From Cephalotus follicularis (lineage: Eukaryota; Streptophyta; Magnoliopsida; Oxalidales; Cephalotaceae), in assembly GCA_001972305.1 (NCBI GenBank), contig BDDD01001678.1, positions 136,680 through 200,679 of the forward strand: DNA of 64,000 bases, in the 5' to 3' direction. Below are positions 1-12,466 of this stretch, piece by piece. Under the pieces are notes generated by a model. The model was not told the DNA's origin. It worked only from the letters and a program-made list of their open reading frames with translations, and ran no database searches. How positions within the stretch are numbered: the stretch's first letter is position 1; every line of letters begins with the position of its first letter. The position numbers and the translations under genes were made by a program.

Positions 1-1119
1 AATTTTTAAAACTTTTTGTTCTTCAATTATATTTTATACACTTTTTGGTAATAGCTTATGTTGTGTACAGATAGGTGAATTATACCTTTTACTATTATTC
101 TATGAAACAAAACAACCAATTAATGTAATTAATTAATTATGCAAGGCTTATGTCACTTAGTTCAAGCTGTCTTGGAAGTGGAACAACAATCTTGGATTCG
201 ATTCTTTATAAAATTGTCTGTCTCTACTTAAGATTGTGATGGGTATACCTGGATTTCTTCTCAAGTTTTATAGATAATAATGCATGAGAAAAAGGGAAAT
301 GAGTATAGTAGTGTCTAGTCAAGCTTCATGACTAACCTAGAGTCATGTGCCACTCAGAAAAGGAGGTTAGATGTCCTCATCCCAGAGCTGAGTGCTTCTC
401 TGAAAAGGGGGACCTGAGACCACGATAGCTACTATCAATGGAACGATAGACAACTGTTGTTTGATACTAGAGTCGTGTGCCTTTCTAAAAAGGGGGATTT
501 AGACTATTATAGACCTAAAGCCTAGTGCTTCTCTGAAAATGGGGTTTATACATAAGTGTAATGAAGCCACATAACTAACCTTAGAGCCTTCTACCACCTT
601 CGGGAAGTTAGCTTTCTCGAACCAGAGCCGAGTGCCTCTTTAAAAAGAGGTACTTGAGACTTGCTTGAGCTATTAAAACTGATTGTCTGATTGTTATGAA
701 AATGACATTTGTTGTTATGGTATTATATTAATGTTTAAGAATGGATTGAATGGATTAGTCACATATAATTGAAGTTTAAAAACTGCATGATTTTTCACTG
801 TACCAAATAGACTGACTAATACCCGACTTAAATGACTAAATGGATTTACGTGATGTCTCGAAGCCCTCTACGGGTTCGAGATGTCACACTTACACAACTT
901 AAAATTAGTTAGATTTATGAGGTGAATTAGCAAGATGAGAACTTAGCATGACTACCTGCAATAATTTTAGATCTCATGGATTTGTCTTGCCTACCAATTT
1001 CAGTCACAAAGAAATGGACCAAGAGAGTATCAATGCTCAATTAAGTAGAATGCAGGGTTATGGCATCTCTTTGTAAAATATCTTTGCTATCATGTTTAAG
1101 ATAAAAATGCATATGCGAC
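1..1119. other. AT-rich repeat flank left of element A
   Basis: No gene is recognisable here. The first 300 bases are AT-rich and featureless. Positions 310-665 hold a hairpin array listed separately. At about 852-886 there is an imperfect inverted repeat (TCTCGAA and TTCGAGA arms around a CCC/GGG pair). The sequence style suggests a decayed LTR or other repeat, but neither end of such an element is visible. Bases 1115-1119 (GCGAC) are the left target-site duplication of element A. Confidence 0.5.
310..668. repeat. Degenerate array of about six hairpin units
   Basis: About six units share a core of the form AGAG-Y-GTGCC-TCTCT-AAAA-GGGG. Several have complementary outer arms: CTAACC with GGTTAG (about 333-373), CTAAC with GTTAG (about 570-610), and GTGCCTCTTT with AAAGAGGTAC less one mismatch (about 629-652). 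Outer arms differ between units but stay paired in at least two of them. The function is unknown; similar arrays recur in other LTRs of this window. Confidence 0.5.
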
Positions 1120-1636
1120 TGATACGGGAAAAATCCTATATAAAATCGGTGCAACGTGTCCTCGGGAAATCTAGACAGATGTCTTCTAGAGTTTAAGACA
1201 CGTGGTCAAGCGTTACTATTCGAAATCTTTCAAGATGGTGCACAATAACTTCCAAGCCCCAAATCCGGTGGAGAATCAGGGAAATGCCCGAGATACTCGG
1301 CATTTCCTTAGGGGAACACATATTACCTCCGACTATCATGTAAGGTAGTTACAATCACCTCTTATAAATACAAGAATCAAAGACATAGCACAGGTCCGCC
1401 ATTTCCACACACTAGACCACCTTGTGATTATATTCTCTGCCTACCACTGACTTTAGCATCGGAGTGTCCCCGGGAGAAAACCACTCATGTACCTTTGACG
1501 AGTTTGTTCATTATGTGTAGGGAAGATGATCAACAATCATCCTTACAACCTTCTCAGAGCATATTACAGCGTTTCTCCTAACAAATCAAACACTTCCACG
1601 TAAGGGACTGTTGAGAAGAGGATTTTCGCATCAACA
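1120..1636 (+). repeat. 5' LTR of element A
   Basis: A 517-bp LTR matching 13901-14317 plus 15600-15702. It starts TG and ends CA. A TATAAATA box lies at 1363-1370, a plausible Pol II promoter for the genomic RNA. The 3' part carries the ACTGTTGAGAAGAGG segment also seen in the solo LTR at 59839. Confidence 0.9.
1363..1370 (+). promoter_or_regulatory. TATA box in the 5' LTR of element A
   Basis: TATAAATA in a TATAAATACAAGAATC context. The same box and context occur at the matching place in the element D LTR (35977-35984), which supports it being the U3 core promoter. Confidence 0.7.
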
Positions 1637-1638
1637 GT

Positions 1639-1660
1639 TGGCGCCGTTTACGGGAAACGC
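1639..1660 (+). other. Primer-binding site of element A
   Basis: TGGCGCCGTTTACGGGAAAC begins 2 bases after the LTR end. The TGGCGCCGTT part resembles the complement of a plant tRNA-Arg 3' end. Element D has TGGCGCCGTCTGTGGGAAAC at the same place. The tRNA identity is inferred from memory of the family, not aligned. Confidence 0.65.
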
Positions 1661-1691
1661 TTCGAGAAGCCTTCAAACAATATTTTCAATC

Positions 1692-3590
1692 ATGCCTCTA
1701 AGAAGAAACAACAACAACTCTGCAGCTCATGGTAGCCAGGTTGCTACTGAAAATAACCCACATGCCACTGCCCAGGTTGTTGCCACTACCAAGCAAGTTC
1801 CCATTACTGGGGAGCAATTCAGTCAGCTCCTCCAGGGAATGGAGCGTCTCACCAACTTGCTTGCAACCAATTTAGCCAACCAAGATCAGGTCAGAACTGC
1901 CCGAACAGTCATCCGTGAGCAATCTGGTCCAAGCAGACCAGCCGTGGAGGTGCAACGCTCCCAAGGGCAAAGGCGAATCCCGCAGGTCAAAACTGCCCGA
2001 ACAGTCATCCGCAAGCAATCTGGTCCGAGCAGACCAGCCGTGGAGGTGCAACGCCCCCAATGGCAAAGGCGAATCCCTAGTTAGGGGTTGATACACCCCT
2101 GAGAAGGAGACCATAGATTAATACATCTCTGTGAGCATAGTCCTCAACTTCCAGGGGATCACACCAACAATCCTCGGTCTGAGCATCCTGAGCACGAGCC
2201 AATGGAAAAGGATCGCCCGGTAGGCACAGAGGACACCCTAGTACATTCCCACGCCACGTGCAGGACCGAGACCGTGCGTGGGAGTAGGATGGCCTATTCA
2301 GCCACATTGGTCGAGCAGTCTCATGTTTCTAGCAATACTAGGAACATTGAGAACGTGGAGCAAGCCATGAACATAAGGCTTGCAAAGATGGAGAGAAGGC
2401 TCCGAGGAACGGAGCAGTCAATAGGGTACCTGTCCGAGGTACGTAACATCAGTGCCACTCCTTTCACATCCAAGATCATGAAGGAGCGTATCCCTAGGGG
2501 ATTCCAGTTCCCGAGTCTCAAGGAGTATGATGGGTCCATGGATCCAATTCAATACGTGCGCTAGTAAACCCAAGTTATGTTAGTGCACCAGGCCTTAGAC
2601 GCAACCCTTAGCCGAGGATTCCTGGTAACACTGACTGGAGCTGCCCAGTCATGGTATTCCACCCTAGCATAGGGGTCAGTGGTGAATTTTGAGCAGTTTG
2701 CGAAACTGTTCATTGTTAAGTTCCTCAACAGCACCACATAGAGGAGGAATTCCACACATTTGATTAATGTGGTGCAAGTGAAAGATGAGTCACTAAGAGA
2801 CTACCTCACCAGGTTCAGCAAGGAGTCTCTAACAGTGAAAGACATGGAGTCATCCTTTGCTTTGGCAACTTTGAACAGTGGGTTGAAGGACAACTCTCCC
2901 TTCACATTCTCCCTCATGAAGAAACCCACGGTGGATATGTCAGACCTGCTGAGGAGAGTAGAGAGATATGTAAATACCGAGGAGGCGATGGCCGCTAGAA
3001 AACAAAAAACTTCCTGGTCGGGTCATCAGATGGAGAAATGAGAGCACTCACGAAGTGTTCCCAAGAAGAAAGAGAAGAGGAATGAGAGGTCTAAGCTGCC
3101 CAAGGATGACCTCAGATACAAGCTTTCCAAAATGGAGGAATCCCCAAAAAGGGGCACACCAATTCTGAGCTACAACAATTATGCTCCCCTTTTCGAAACT
3201 CGCACTAGAATACTTGCAGTAGAGAAGGACAAAGTCCTGATTCAATGGCCGACGTTATTGAGATCCACGCAAGAGAAGAGGGACTCGAATAAATATTATC
3301 AGTACCATCGTGACCACAGGCATGATACAAAGGAGTGCAGGCATTTGAAGACTCGTATTGAGGACCTGATTCGCATGGGGCATCTGCGCAAGTATGTGGA
3401 CAACAATGCTCCTCAGGAAAGGAAGGAGTGCAGAGAGGAAGCTCCGTAACAACCTGAGGAGCAATGACCTAGAGGTGTCATCCACACCATCTCTGGAGAG
3501 GTCGCATCTAGTGGCAACCATAAAAATTCCAGAAAGGCCTATGCAAAGCAAACCTTTGCTATGCAACAAAACCAGCATAGCAAAAGGTTG
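1692..3590 (+). pseudogene. Element A gag (broken)
   Basis: Begins MPLRRNNNNSA at 1692, matching the intact start of the element D gag at 36292. Recognisable gag core segments follow in several frames: a segment with FQFPSLKEYDGSMDP at about 2500-2560, the ...LINVVQVKDESLRDYLTRF segment at 2760-3041, and a later basic region with YYQYHRDHRHDTKECRHLK, a likely nucleocapsid part (3132-3449). Stops at about 2082, 2562 and 3039 break the frame. A 96-bp in-frame tandem duplication (1888-1983 and 1984-2079, 32 codons containing ARTVIR.QSGPSRPAVEVQR) is unique to this copy. Confidence 0.8.
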
Positions 3591-3594
3591 AAAA

Positions 3595-5034
3595 CTAGAG
3601 GAGATGAGGAGGTGATATCCTTCTCCGAGGTGGACTATGAGGGAGTACGTCTCCCTCGTGATGATCCAGTGGCGGTGACTCTTCAGGTGGCACTTTCACT
3701 ACGAAAAGGATCCTGATTGACAGTGGGAGCTCGGCGGATATCCTGTACACGCATGCTTTTGATCAACGGAGGATACCGATCGGCCAACTTAGGCCCGTAA
3801 AAACCCCACTGGTGGGATTTGGAGGAGAGATGGTCCATCCTCTAGGATCCATCGACTTGTCTGTGGTTGTAGGCATGGCCCCACATCAGACTGAAGTGTA
3901 GATGACGTTCCTAGTGGTAGACACACCAAGCCCATACAATGCTATAGTTGGGCACCCAGGACTAAATTTGATGGAGGTGATAGTGTCCACGAGACACTTA
4001 TTGATGAAATTCCCAACAAGGTTTGGTGTGGGGGAGGTCCGAGGAGACCAACATGTGGCAAGGCAGTGCTACAAAACTGCCATAATGGACAAGGAAAAAG
4101 AGAAGGCCTTGTCCATAACAAATGTGGAGCTAATAGGGGAAGTGGAGCCCGAGCGTCCACAACTTGTTGAAGATGTAATACAAGTGCCCCTAGAGAAGGG
4201 CAATGCAGAAAGAGTATTCCATGTTGGCTCACAGCTTGGAGAGGTGGAGAAAGGGGAACTTATAGCATTCCTAAAAAATAATTAGGATGTATTTGCTTGT
4301 TCGGCAGAGGAGGTCCCTAGGATCAGCCCAGAGGTGATGGTCCATAAGCTAAGCGTGGATCCTATGAGGCCTCCGACCAAGCAAAAGAAAAGGAACTTCA
4401 CTCCCGAGAGGCAATAGGTAATAGCTGAGGAGGTGAGCAAGCTATTACAAGCTGGGTTCATCAGGGAAGTGCATTATTCTGACTGGCTGGTGAACCCGGT
4501 TCTGGTCAAGAAAGCAAATGGCAAGTGGAGGATGTGTATCGATTTTACCGACCTCAACAAAGCTTTCCCCAAATATCACTTCCCCCTCTCGAAGATTGAT
4601 CGGTTGGTGGATGCGACCTCAAGGTATAGGATGTTAAGCTTCTTGGACGCCTACTCGGGATATAATCAAATCCCCATGTATGGGCCCGACGAGAACAAGG
4701 CAGCCTTCATCACTGACAGAGGCATGTACTGCTACAAAGTCATGCCCTTTGGATTGAAGAATACAGGGGCGACCTACGAACGATTGGTCAACAAAATCTT
4801 TGAACCTCAGATCGGGAGGAATATGGAGGTTTACATTGACGACATGCTCGTTAAGACGCCAGCAATGATTCCCCACATTAATGACTTGGAGGAAACTTTT
4901 ACGGTGCTGAGGAAATACAAAATGAAGCTCAATCCTTCTAAGCGTACTTTTGGGGTCACCTCTAGTAAATTCCTTGGGTTCATGGTCTCAAGCAGAGGAA
5001 TAGAGGCCAACCTGGAGAAAATTTCAGCAGTTCA
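3595..5034 (+). pseudogene. Element A pol, 5' part: protease and reverse transcriptase (broken)
   Basis: Protease: a DSGSSADIL active-site segment (about 3719-3745), then [19 protein letters not shown] (from 3902). Reverse transcriptase: LVKKANGKWRMCIDFTDLNKAFP, FLDAYSGYNQI, FITDRGMYCYKVMPFGLKN, and the catalytic box VYIDDMLVKT (about 4830-4860) with both aspartates present. Stops occur in the protease region and between protease and RT (for example about 3899, 4282 and 4415). The reading frame ends where a solo LTR entered at 5035; pol resumes at 7613 with MRPPQTIRDIQKLNGRI. Confidence 0.85.
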
Positions 5035-7607
5035 TGTAACATCCCCGATCCGATTCCACTAAATACTCAAAAGCAGACTTCGAGGCGTCAGTGCGTTACG
5101 TCGGGTGAACCATCAACCATCAAATCGTTTAGACATTTACGATCTGTTAACCATTTAATCATTTCTATGTTATATCCTCAAAATTTTCATACACTGGTCA
5201 TGGTTAATCTTTATTACAACAATTGCTCTTAGCTTAGATTCTCTTCAAAACATAACATCATTACTCAGCGGAAACATCACATCATATTCAATAACTGCAC
5301 AAGACCAAAATATACTTACAACTTTGAACACTAAGCGTTAAAATCATCATACTTCTCATAATCTCAATTATGCCTTACACTTACAACACTAACATCAAAA
5401 CATCATGTTCTTATTTGAAAACATCATATATTATGAATTTCATCTCTATACCTTTACATTTATACCTCATCTGTCACAATACATTACACAACGGAAAATA
5501 TTAACTGATTACCTAAAAGCAGTTGTACAAAACATTATTTCATAATATACTTCATTTCAAACACTTCTTTTGCGAACACCCTCTAAAGCTCACACTTTCA
5601 CATTCCACTGTTTCTTGGAAAATTTTATTGGAAAACAAAATATTGAAAAGAGTGAGCTCAAATAGCCCAGTAAGAATCATTGTCGTAAACGTTATCGAAA
5701 TCCGTTGTCTTTGATAATCTTTATCAAAACGTTTCCAACTTGTGAATTTCGAAACATCATTGAAAATCATCTTCTAGTTTTATAAAACCAGAACATTTCG
5801 CCATCGAAATCCATTCTTCTGATAATTTTCATAAAATCAGAACATTTCCAAAATCATACATTTTCTGGCATATATCACAACCATACGTTAAAACGTCATT
5901 AAAATCATTTCTTGGTATATTTGGTAAAACCAGAACATTTCACATTCCTTTCCTTTTTCAAATCATAACACATAATTAGAACATTTCATAAAACTTAGGG
6001 GTTATAAAAACTTGATGAACCCTTTCCATTCCGCTTCACCTGGGCATTGTGCACTCTCCGATTCTATCCTTACATCACATGCATGTCCGTGAGCATCTCC
6101 CTCCATAACGTTAATCCATCTCAGATTCATTCCCCTTGGATCACAATCCAAGAGGGTTTCATTTCATTTCATTTCCTTTCACAATTCATAAAGCATTTCT
6201 ATTCATTTGAGTAACTAACTCAAATGCATTCATAAAACTTCTTTACATAACATTTCTAAAATTGGCATTTCATATAGAAATAATCACTTTTAGAGAAAAC
6301 ATAAAAAATTAAATTAATTTAGACATCTCAAATATTTCATAATGATAAAAATCATAAAATTCCATTGAGAAACGAAGCTGCAATGAATTTTTAAAGTTGC
6401 AGTTTCCATATGAAAATAGTACAGGAGCTGTAATCTTAAACATAGTTTTTCATCAAGATATAGATAGAATTAGGGAATGTACAAAACATAACAGTTAAAG
6501 AAGACATCCTAAAGTTTCCAAAACATTCAACCATTAAAAATTTCATCAAGAAACAAGCAAGATATGAATAAAACAATCTGCTGCATCATTTGAAAGTAAA
6601 ACAGAGGAATAACTTGTCCTGAAAGAGTTTGATTTTCCTTACCTTGCTTTAATCTCCTTCTCCCCTTATCTCCCATGAATTCCCCCCTCCAATCTCAGCA
6701 GAAAACCAACCCTTTTCAGCTGAAATTACTCACATATGTATAGGAGAGAGAGACTTGGAGAGTGGGCATGTATAAGGTGAGTCACCATGCCACCTTGCTC
6801 CAAATGATGTCACCCATGTGACTTTGTCCCCTTTAGTTGCCCATGAGATGGAATTACTCCACCCAAAAGATGACACATGTCCCTATCCAGCAAAATATCT
6901 TAAGTCTTCACTGATTTTTTTGACATGTGTCCCTTAATCCATATAATTATTTCGCATCGAGACAAAACGTTAACTTCTGCAACTGATCTGCAGTCCAAAG
7001 CACCGCCGCTCACGGGTTTGTCATGGGTTCCTCGACTGATATGCAGGTCCAAGAGCTGACACTTCACTTCCAAGCGTCACCGGTCACGGGTTTTTTCCAA
7101 AGTCAACATTACATTGGTTCTTAAAGCCTCGTCGTTGAACTTGAAGCGCTGACGCTTGTCTTCCATGAGCCACCGCTTTCACTTAAGCGTCGTCGATTGG
7201 GAGGTGTTTGTCCAACTTGAAAACCCCCTATTTTTAATCTACGTTAGAAGGGTCCAAAGCGTCGTCACTTTATAACTTAACCGTTGCCACTTTTGTGGAA
7301 CCGGCGGCGCTTAAACTATCTTCGTGTCCAAGAATCCATTCAGTCTACGCTTGAAACATCCATTCGACGCTTGAGGGTAACCGATGTCGCTCTAAGCAAG
7401 ACCGTCGACCCTTCATCCTTGGCAGGCAATGCTTTACATTATATTGTTGATGCTTTATCCCTTGAAACCAATGCTTTCAACACCATACATGTAAAACATG
7501 ATGCAAGACAAGATATAATGCAACCAACATACTCCTCAACATACAAGACTTAGAGCAAGCTTGTTCTCATTAAACAATACTTTGATGTAAATTTTTTGGT
7601 CATTACA
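5035..7607. mobile_element. Solo LTR, family F1 copy 1, in element A pol
   Basis: Starts TGTAACATCCCC and ends GGTCATTACA. The duplication GTTCA lies at 5030-5034 and 7608-7612, and the pol sequence is continuous when the insert is removed. It is a single LTR of 2573 bp with no internal domain. A diverged second copy is at 32195-34558. The terminal bases resemble the ends of chromovirus LTRs read in reverse, so it may lie in minus orientation. A phased GTCGAC-like motif array lies at 6998-7310. The ORFs inside are short and unconvincing. Confidence 0.85.
6998..7310. repeat. Degenerate 21-bp-phased GTCGAC-type motif array (F1 copy 1)
   Basis: Motifs of the AAGCGTCGACGC type, many with decayed CpGs, start at about 6998, 7051, 7072, 7124, 7144, 7257, 7279 and 7299. 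Close neighbours are 20-22 bp apart and wider gaps are 52-53 bp, the same pattern as the better preserved copy at 33988-34320. Confidence 0.6.
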
Positions 7608-7612
7608 GTTCA

Positions 7613-9970
7613 GAGCATGAGGCCTCCTCAGACAATCAGGGATATACAGAAACTAAATGGTAGAATAGCAGCCTTGAGTAGGTTCGTCTCAAAGTCAGTG
7701 GAGAAATGCCTTCCTTTTTTAAAGTCTTGAGAGATCCCAAGGGATTTTCTTAGTCGGATGAATATCAAGCAGCCTTCGACAAGTTGAAGGAGTACCTGGA
7801 TTCCCCTCCCCTGATGTCAAAACCTAAGGATGGGGAAGACTTGTATTTGTACCTTGCAGCAACACCAGGCGCAGTGAGTCCAGTGCTTGTCAGGGAAGAG
7901 GAGAAAGTTCAGAGGCCAACATACTATGTCAGCAAGGCCTTGAACGATGCCGAGGGGAGGTATCCATAAGTAGAAAAATTTGCTTATGCTCTGATTATAG
8001 CTACGAGGAAGCTAAGGTCGTACTTTCAAGCTCATACTATCAAAGTCTTGACCGACCAACCATTAAGACAAGTCCTAGCAAAGCCAGACGTCTCGGGCAG
8101 ATTGAACAAGTGGTCGGTCGAGTTGGGCAAGTATGATGTGAAGTTCGAAGCCAGACCAGCAATTAAATCACAGGTCCTGGCCGACTTTGTAGGAGACCGT
8201 TTACTTACGGAGTGTATGGAATAAGACACCTCTGAAGAAGAGAAGGGGTTATGGAAGTTATCCGTGGATGGCTCATCCTGCGTATCCAGCAGTGGAGTAG
8301 GACTAGTGTTAACTAGTCCAGATGGGTGGACCTTGGAGTATGCTCTGAGATTCGTATTTGAAGCCAAAAACAATGAAGCTGAGTGGGAAGCTCTAATCGT
8401 TGAGCTGACAATTGCAAAGCACTTTGAGGTTCAAAAGATAGAAGCCTCCAGTGATTCTTAGCTAGTAGTTGGTCTGGTCAGCGGGGAGTATGAAGCCAGA
8501 GAAGATTCCATGGCCAAGTACTTAACACACTTTAAGAGTTTGAAGTCAGCTTTCCAAGTGTTAAGAGTCTTGAAGGTGCCCAGAGCAGAAAACGCCCGAG
8601 CAGACCAATTGTCTAAACTAGCCACAGCGGAGGAGTTGCAGAAAAATCAAATCGTGCTAGTGGACTATCTGGATAGGCCCACCATCTCAGAGATTGATGT
8701 GATGGACATAGATGCACCACAGGAGCTAAAGTGGATGGCTTCACTCATCAGTTGGCTGAGGAATAGAATTTTGCCCAAGGACCCCACAGAGGTGAGAAAA
8801 TTGGTTTACAGAGCAAATAGATATCAATTTCAAGATGGAATCCTCTACAAAAGGTCTTTTTCATTTCCTTGGCTGAGATGCTTGACTCCCTTAGAGGCCG
8901 ATTATGCTCTAAGGGAAATCCATGAAGGAGTATGTGGCAATCACACGGGGGACAAAACCTTGTCCAACAAATTGTTGAGGCAGTACTATTTATGGCTGAC
9001 CATGCACAAGGATGCCATAAACTTAGTAAGGAGGTGTGATAAGTGTTAGAGGAACGCTAACATAAGCAGAAGACCTTCACAGCCTTTGACGTCCATCATG
9101 TCCCCTAGCCCCTTTGCACAATGGGGAATGGACTTCGTCGGACCATTACCAGTAGCAACAGGGTAGTGGAAGTATCTCATTGTGGCAGTGGACTACTTCA
9201 CCAAATGGGTAGAAGCCAAACCTCTAGCCAGAATTACAGAGAAGAACACGGAGAGCTTCATCTGGAAATCAATCATCTGTAGATTTGGAGTCCCGAGGAC
9301 AATAGTCTCAAATAATGGTAAACAGTTTAATTGCCAAGTATTCTATGATTTTTTAAAAGAGTGGAGAATTGAACATAGGCTAGCCTCAGTAGCCTACCCC
9401 CAGAGTAATGGTCAAGCCGAGGTGATCAACAGAGATATCATCTTGGGCTTAAAAAAGCGCCTTGAGGATAGTAAAGCAAGATGGACAGAGGAGCTACAAG
9501 TGTACTATGGGCTTATAGAACCACTCCTCGAACCACGTCTGGTGAGTCCCCATATTACCTTTATTTTGGAGCAGAAGCTATGATACCGGTGGAAATTGGA
9601 GTTCAGTCACCAAGAGTTGTACATTTCACTAAGGAAAATAATGAAGAAGGATTGAGGAACCTCCTTGACCTAGTGGAAGAGCTCAGAGATAAGGCGACCA
9701 TCAAAGTTGCAGCCTACCAACAGAGGGTGAGCCATTATTACAACAAAAAGGGTAAACCCCAGACCACTAAGGGAAGGAGATCTGGTCCTACACAACTCAG
9801 CTATTGCAATCCAACCGGTACCAGAAGAAAATTAGCTCCGAACTATGAAGGCCCCTACAAGGTGAAAAAAAAGTGCTTCGACCTAGAACATTCAAACTTG
9901 AAACTCTGGGGGCAGAGAAATTCCTAGAGCTTGGAATGTCGAGCATCTGAGGAAGTACTACCAATGACTA
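7613..9970 (+). pseudogene. Element A pol, 3' part: RNase H, archaeal-type RNase H, integrase (broken)
   Basis: In order: RT thumb and connection, RNase H (LYLYLAATPGAVSPVLVREE at about 7840), then the additional archaeal-type RNase H (LWKLSVDGSS at about 8250, GVGLVLTSPDGWTLEYALRF, NNEAEWEALI, SDSQLVVGL), then integrase. Integrase has the zinc-binding ending RRCDKC (about 9047), WGMDFVGPLP with the first catalytic Asp, and NGQAEVINR with the catalytic Glu. The second catalytic Asp is replaced: IVSNNGK instead of the usual SDNG. Stops at about 7967, 8222, 8459, 9048 and 9165 and frameshifts near 7730 and 9505 show it is dead. Confidence 0.85.
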
Positions 9971-11026
9971 TTATAAGTTGTACATTGAAAGATATCAATA
10001 AAATTCAATTTTTGATTCAAAAATTTGTTCAAGATTATAGTTCCAAAGTTTGCAAGGGACCAGAGGCCCAATGTTCATGTCCTTAAACATTTGAACAGCC
10101 ACTGATCAACTCCCTCAAACAAGAAGCTTTAATACAAGCATGTCCGACCATGCTCCCAAGGGAGAAATCAGAGCAGGCCTTGATACAGGATCTGAGCTCT
10201 CCAAGTCTTATGAAGACACAAAACCCCTATGGGAGTAAAACAAATTCAAATTAAAGTCTCGAACAAACTGAGGTCTCGAATCAACAAAGACTCCTTCTGG
10301 GGAGAGCTAAATACTCCTTCCGAGGAGTGCTAAAGACTCTCATCCGAGGGGCACCTAAAAGTTCAATCACAAAAGACTCCCAAGGGAGAAAACCTAAAAA
10401 GACTTCTAAGGAAGCAATAAGACTCCCAATGGAGCAAACACTAGTCGGCAATTCAGTGAGAATTTGTCCGACCAAACCAACATCGTGTCTTGAGAGGCGA
10501 ATCCATGAGAACTCGCACCAATCAAGTTCGTTGGACTGAGCACTTTGAAACAAGTGTCCCTATGAGGACTGCAAGCTCAGGCGACCTGATCTAGAATATA
10601 ATAGGTCATATGAGATCCTGCTCGGCAAACCCATAAGCACTTGTCCGAGCAGACCTAAAACTTGGTCTGTGAACACAAAGGAACTCGCAAAGACTAAGTA
10701 TAATTGCCTAAGCGCTTTTTAAACAAAGTGTCCTAAGGGGACTAGAAAGATTGGGTAATTAGGTCTAAAAATTGTAAGGTCGTGATCATAAATTCTGAAA
10801 TAGGCTAAGCCAAAATTTCTAAGGTAAATTGCAATGCTCACATGAAGCAAAGGTCAAGTTACTTAGAAACTTCCTAAGGGAAAAGAAAGTGTTCAGAAAT
10901 AGCTCAATGCAAAAGAGTGAAGAACTCCATAAAGTAAAGGCAGAATTCAATGATGTCAAAAAAAATTCATATCTTATTACTTGAAAGAAAGTACAAGTGG
11001 CAAAAGCAAAATTAAAAAACTAAAGT
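9971..11026 (+). other. Element A post-pol non-coding region
   Basis: No gene on either strand. The region holds the hairpin array at 10289-10445 and a long stem-loop at about 10618-10652 (CTGCTCGG and CCGAGCAG arms) that is conserved in element D at about 49915-49949. The RNA between the integrase stop and the opposite-strand gene would be strongly structured. Confidence 0.6.
10289..10445. repeat. Hairpin array, about six copies (element A)
   Basis: Units start with (G/T)ACTCC and end with GGAG or similar: ACTCCTTCTGGGGAG, ACTCCTTCCGAGGAG, ACTCTCATCCGAGGGG, ACTCCCAAGGGAG, ACTTCTAAGGAAG, ACTCCCAATGGAG. Arms change together (CTCCC with GGGAG, CTTC with GAAG). Element D has about nine units at 49499-49740, so copy number differs. 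Confidence 0.65.
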
Positions 11027-11793
11027 TCAGGGAGCTGGGATTTCTTGATCATCCTCGGGCGGAGGAGCCACGAAGGGTTCAATCTTGGGAGGTTGAGGAG
11101 TGACGAGCTCAAAAGCAGGATGCAAAGAAGAAGAGTACACAGTAGGATCCGCGGAGATGATGGTCACATCTGGGGACCCGGTTCCCTGTGCCTCATCTTC
11201 TTCCCGAGCAGGATGAGCCTCCCCTTCCAAAGCAAGCCCAACTTTTTCTTTCTCAGCTTCATAGCCCTCAGGATAGAAGTCAAAGATCTTAGCAGCTGGG
11301 CAACAAACGATCCCAGTCAAAGGAACCTTGGGATGAAGAGATGAGACCCACTTCTGACAAGTGTAGAATCCCACACGGAAGTACCCGGCTGATTCCTTGA
11401 AACTTCATTACCAAAATCTTCAAAAGCCTTATAGTCCTCCACGGAGGCCTCTATTAGTGATTGGAACTCATCCGAGGACTTGAACTCCATCAAAACCTTC
11501 TCCACTGCCTTCTTCATCCGAGATTCATCTCTGCTCCGGTAGCTCTCGAACTTCTCCTCCACCCCAGGGTACAACTCACCGACACACGCGAGATCCTTCT
11601 CCGCGTTCTCTTTCTCCTCAACCGCCCATTTTTTCGCCTCAACAATGGACTCTTGGGTCTTGAGGACTTCCTCCAGCTGAACCTTGGCCGAGCGAGTGAT
11701 CTTCTCAAGATTCGCTACTTCTTCCCTCGTTTTGTCATTCCTTTCAAGAATGGCCGAGAAGTTCTCAACCAACAATTGAGTATCATTCAGAGC

Positions 11794-11865
11794 CTGCTAG
11801 AGAAAGACGGGTATTAGAGAAAAAGTAAAAGATGTGTTCAAAGGAAAACAGAAGAAATCACTTAC
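11794..11865 (-). other. Predicted intron 2 of the opposite-strand gene (element A)
   Basis: Donor TTTAGG|GTAAGTG and acceptor AGCAG|GCTCTGAATG on the minus strand, 72 bp. Joining gives SHFR-ALND in frame. Element D has the equivalent 87-bp intron at 51111-51197 giving SHFT-ALND. Confidence 0.7.
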
Positions 11866-12361
11866 CCTAAAGTGGCTCCTGAGGCAATTATGCATCAGCC
11901 CCTCATTGGTCCAATCCTTCCTTGCTTTCATCTCAGTCGAGAAGAAGCACAGTTGGCTGAGCGCGAAAGGAACCCTTGGAGTGTTCAAGCCCAAACTTGA
12001 ATTCCCCACGAACTCCAATTCGTCAATCATTTTATTGACATCCCGAGGAGTGGGCAACAGAACTAGATTCCATGAGTTGGCCCCAAGAGCAATGACATCC
12101 TCAATCTCTTTTCCCTTTTTGCTTTTCTTGTTCGGAGGGATAGGAAGATCACTTGGGGAACGCTCGCCTACGGGCCGCTTATCGTTTATCTTGGTAGCAA
12201 CAGCAGTAGTTGCGCTCATCTCGGTTGTAGCAGTTTTTCTTTCTGCTTCTACCCTGCAGCGGCAGTCTTTCCCTTCTGCTTGGATCCTTCAGCAGTAACA
12301 AGCGGTTTGTTTGGATTGGAAACCTTTAGGATGTCATCCAAGCTACGTCGAGAAGCCATTG

Positions 12362-12466
12362 CTGCAAAAAATCCACAAAGATTACGGGATCAAAAGCATA
12401 GTGAAAAATGATAAAAGAATGGAAAAAATACAAAAGTTCAAGGTGGAGGAAATGAAAGCTTTATAC
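12362..12466 (-). other. Predicted intron 1 of the opposite-strand gene (element A)
   Basis: Donor AAACT|GTATAAAG and acceptor TTTTTTGCAG|CAATGG, 105 bp, phase 1. Element D has AAGCT|GTATAAAG and TTGTTTAG|CGATGG at 51717-51810. In both cases splicing makes a Ser codon followed by the internal Met. Confidence 0.65.

Noticed and set aside
5523-5770. Small ORFs in the F1 solo LTR
   Set aside because: Short, overlapping on both strands and not preserved in the second F1 copy.
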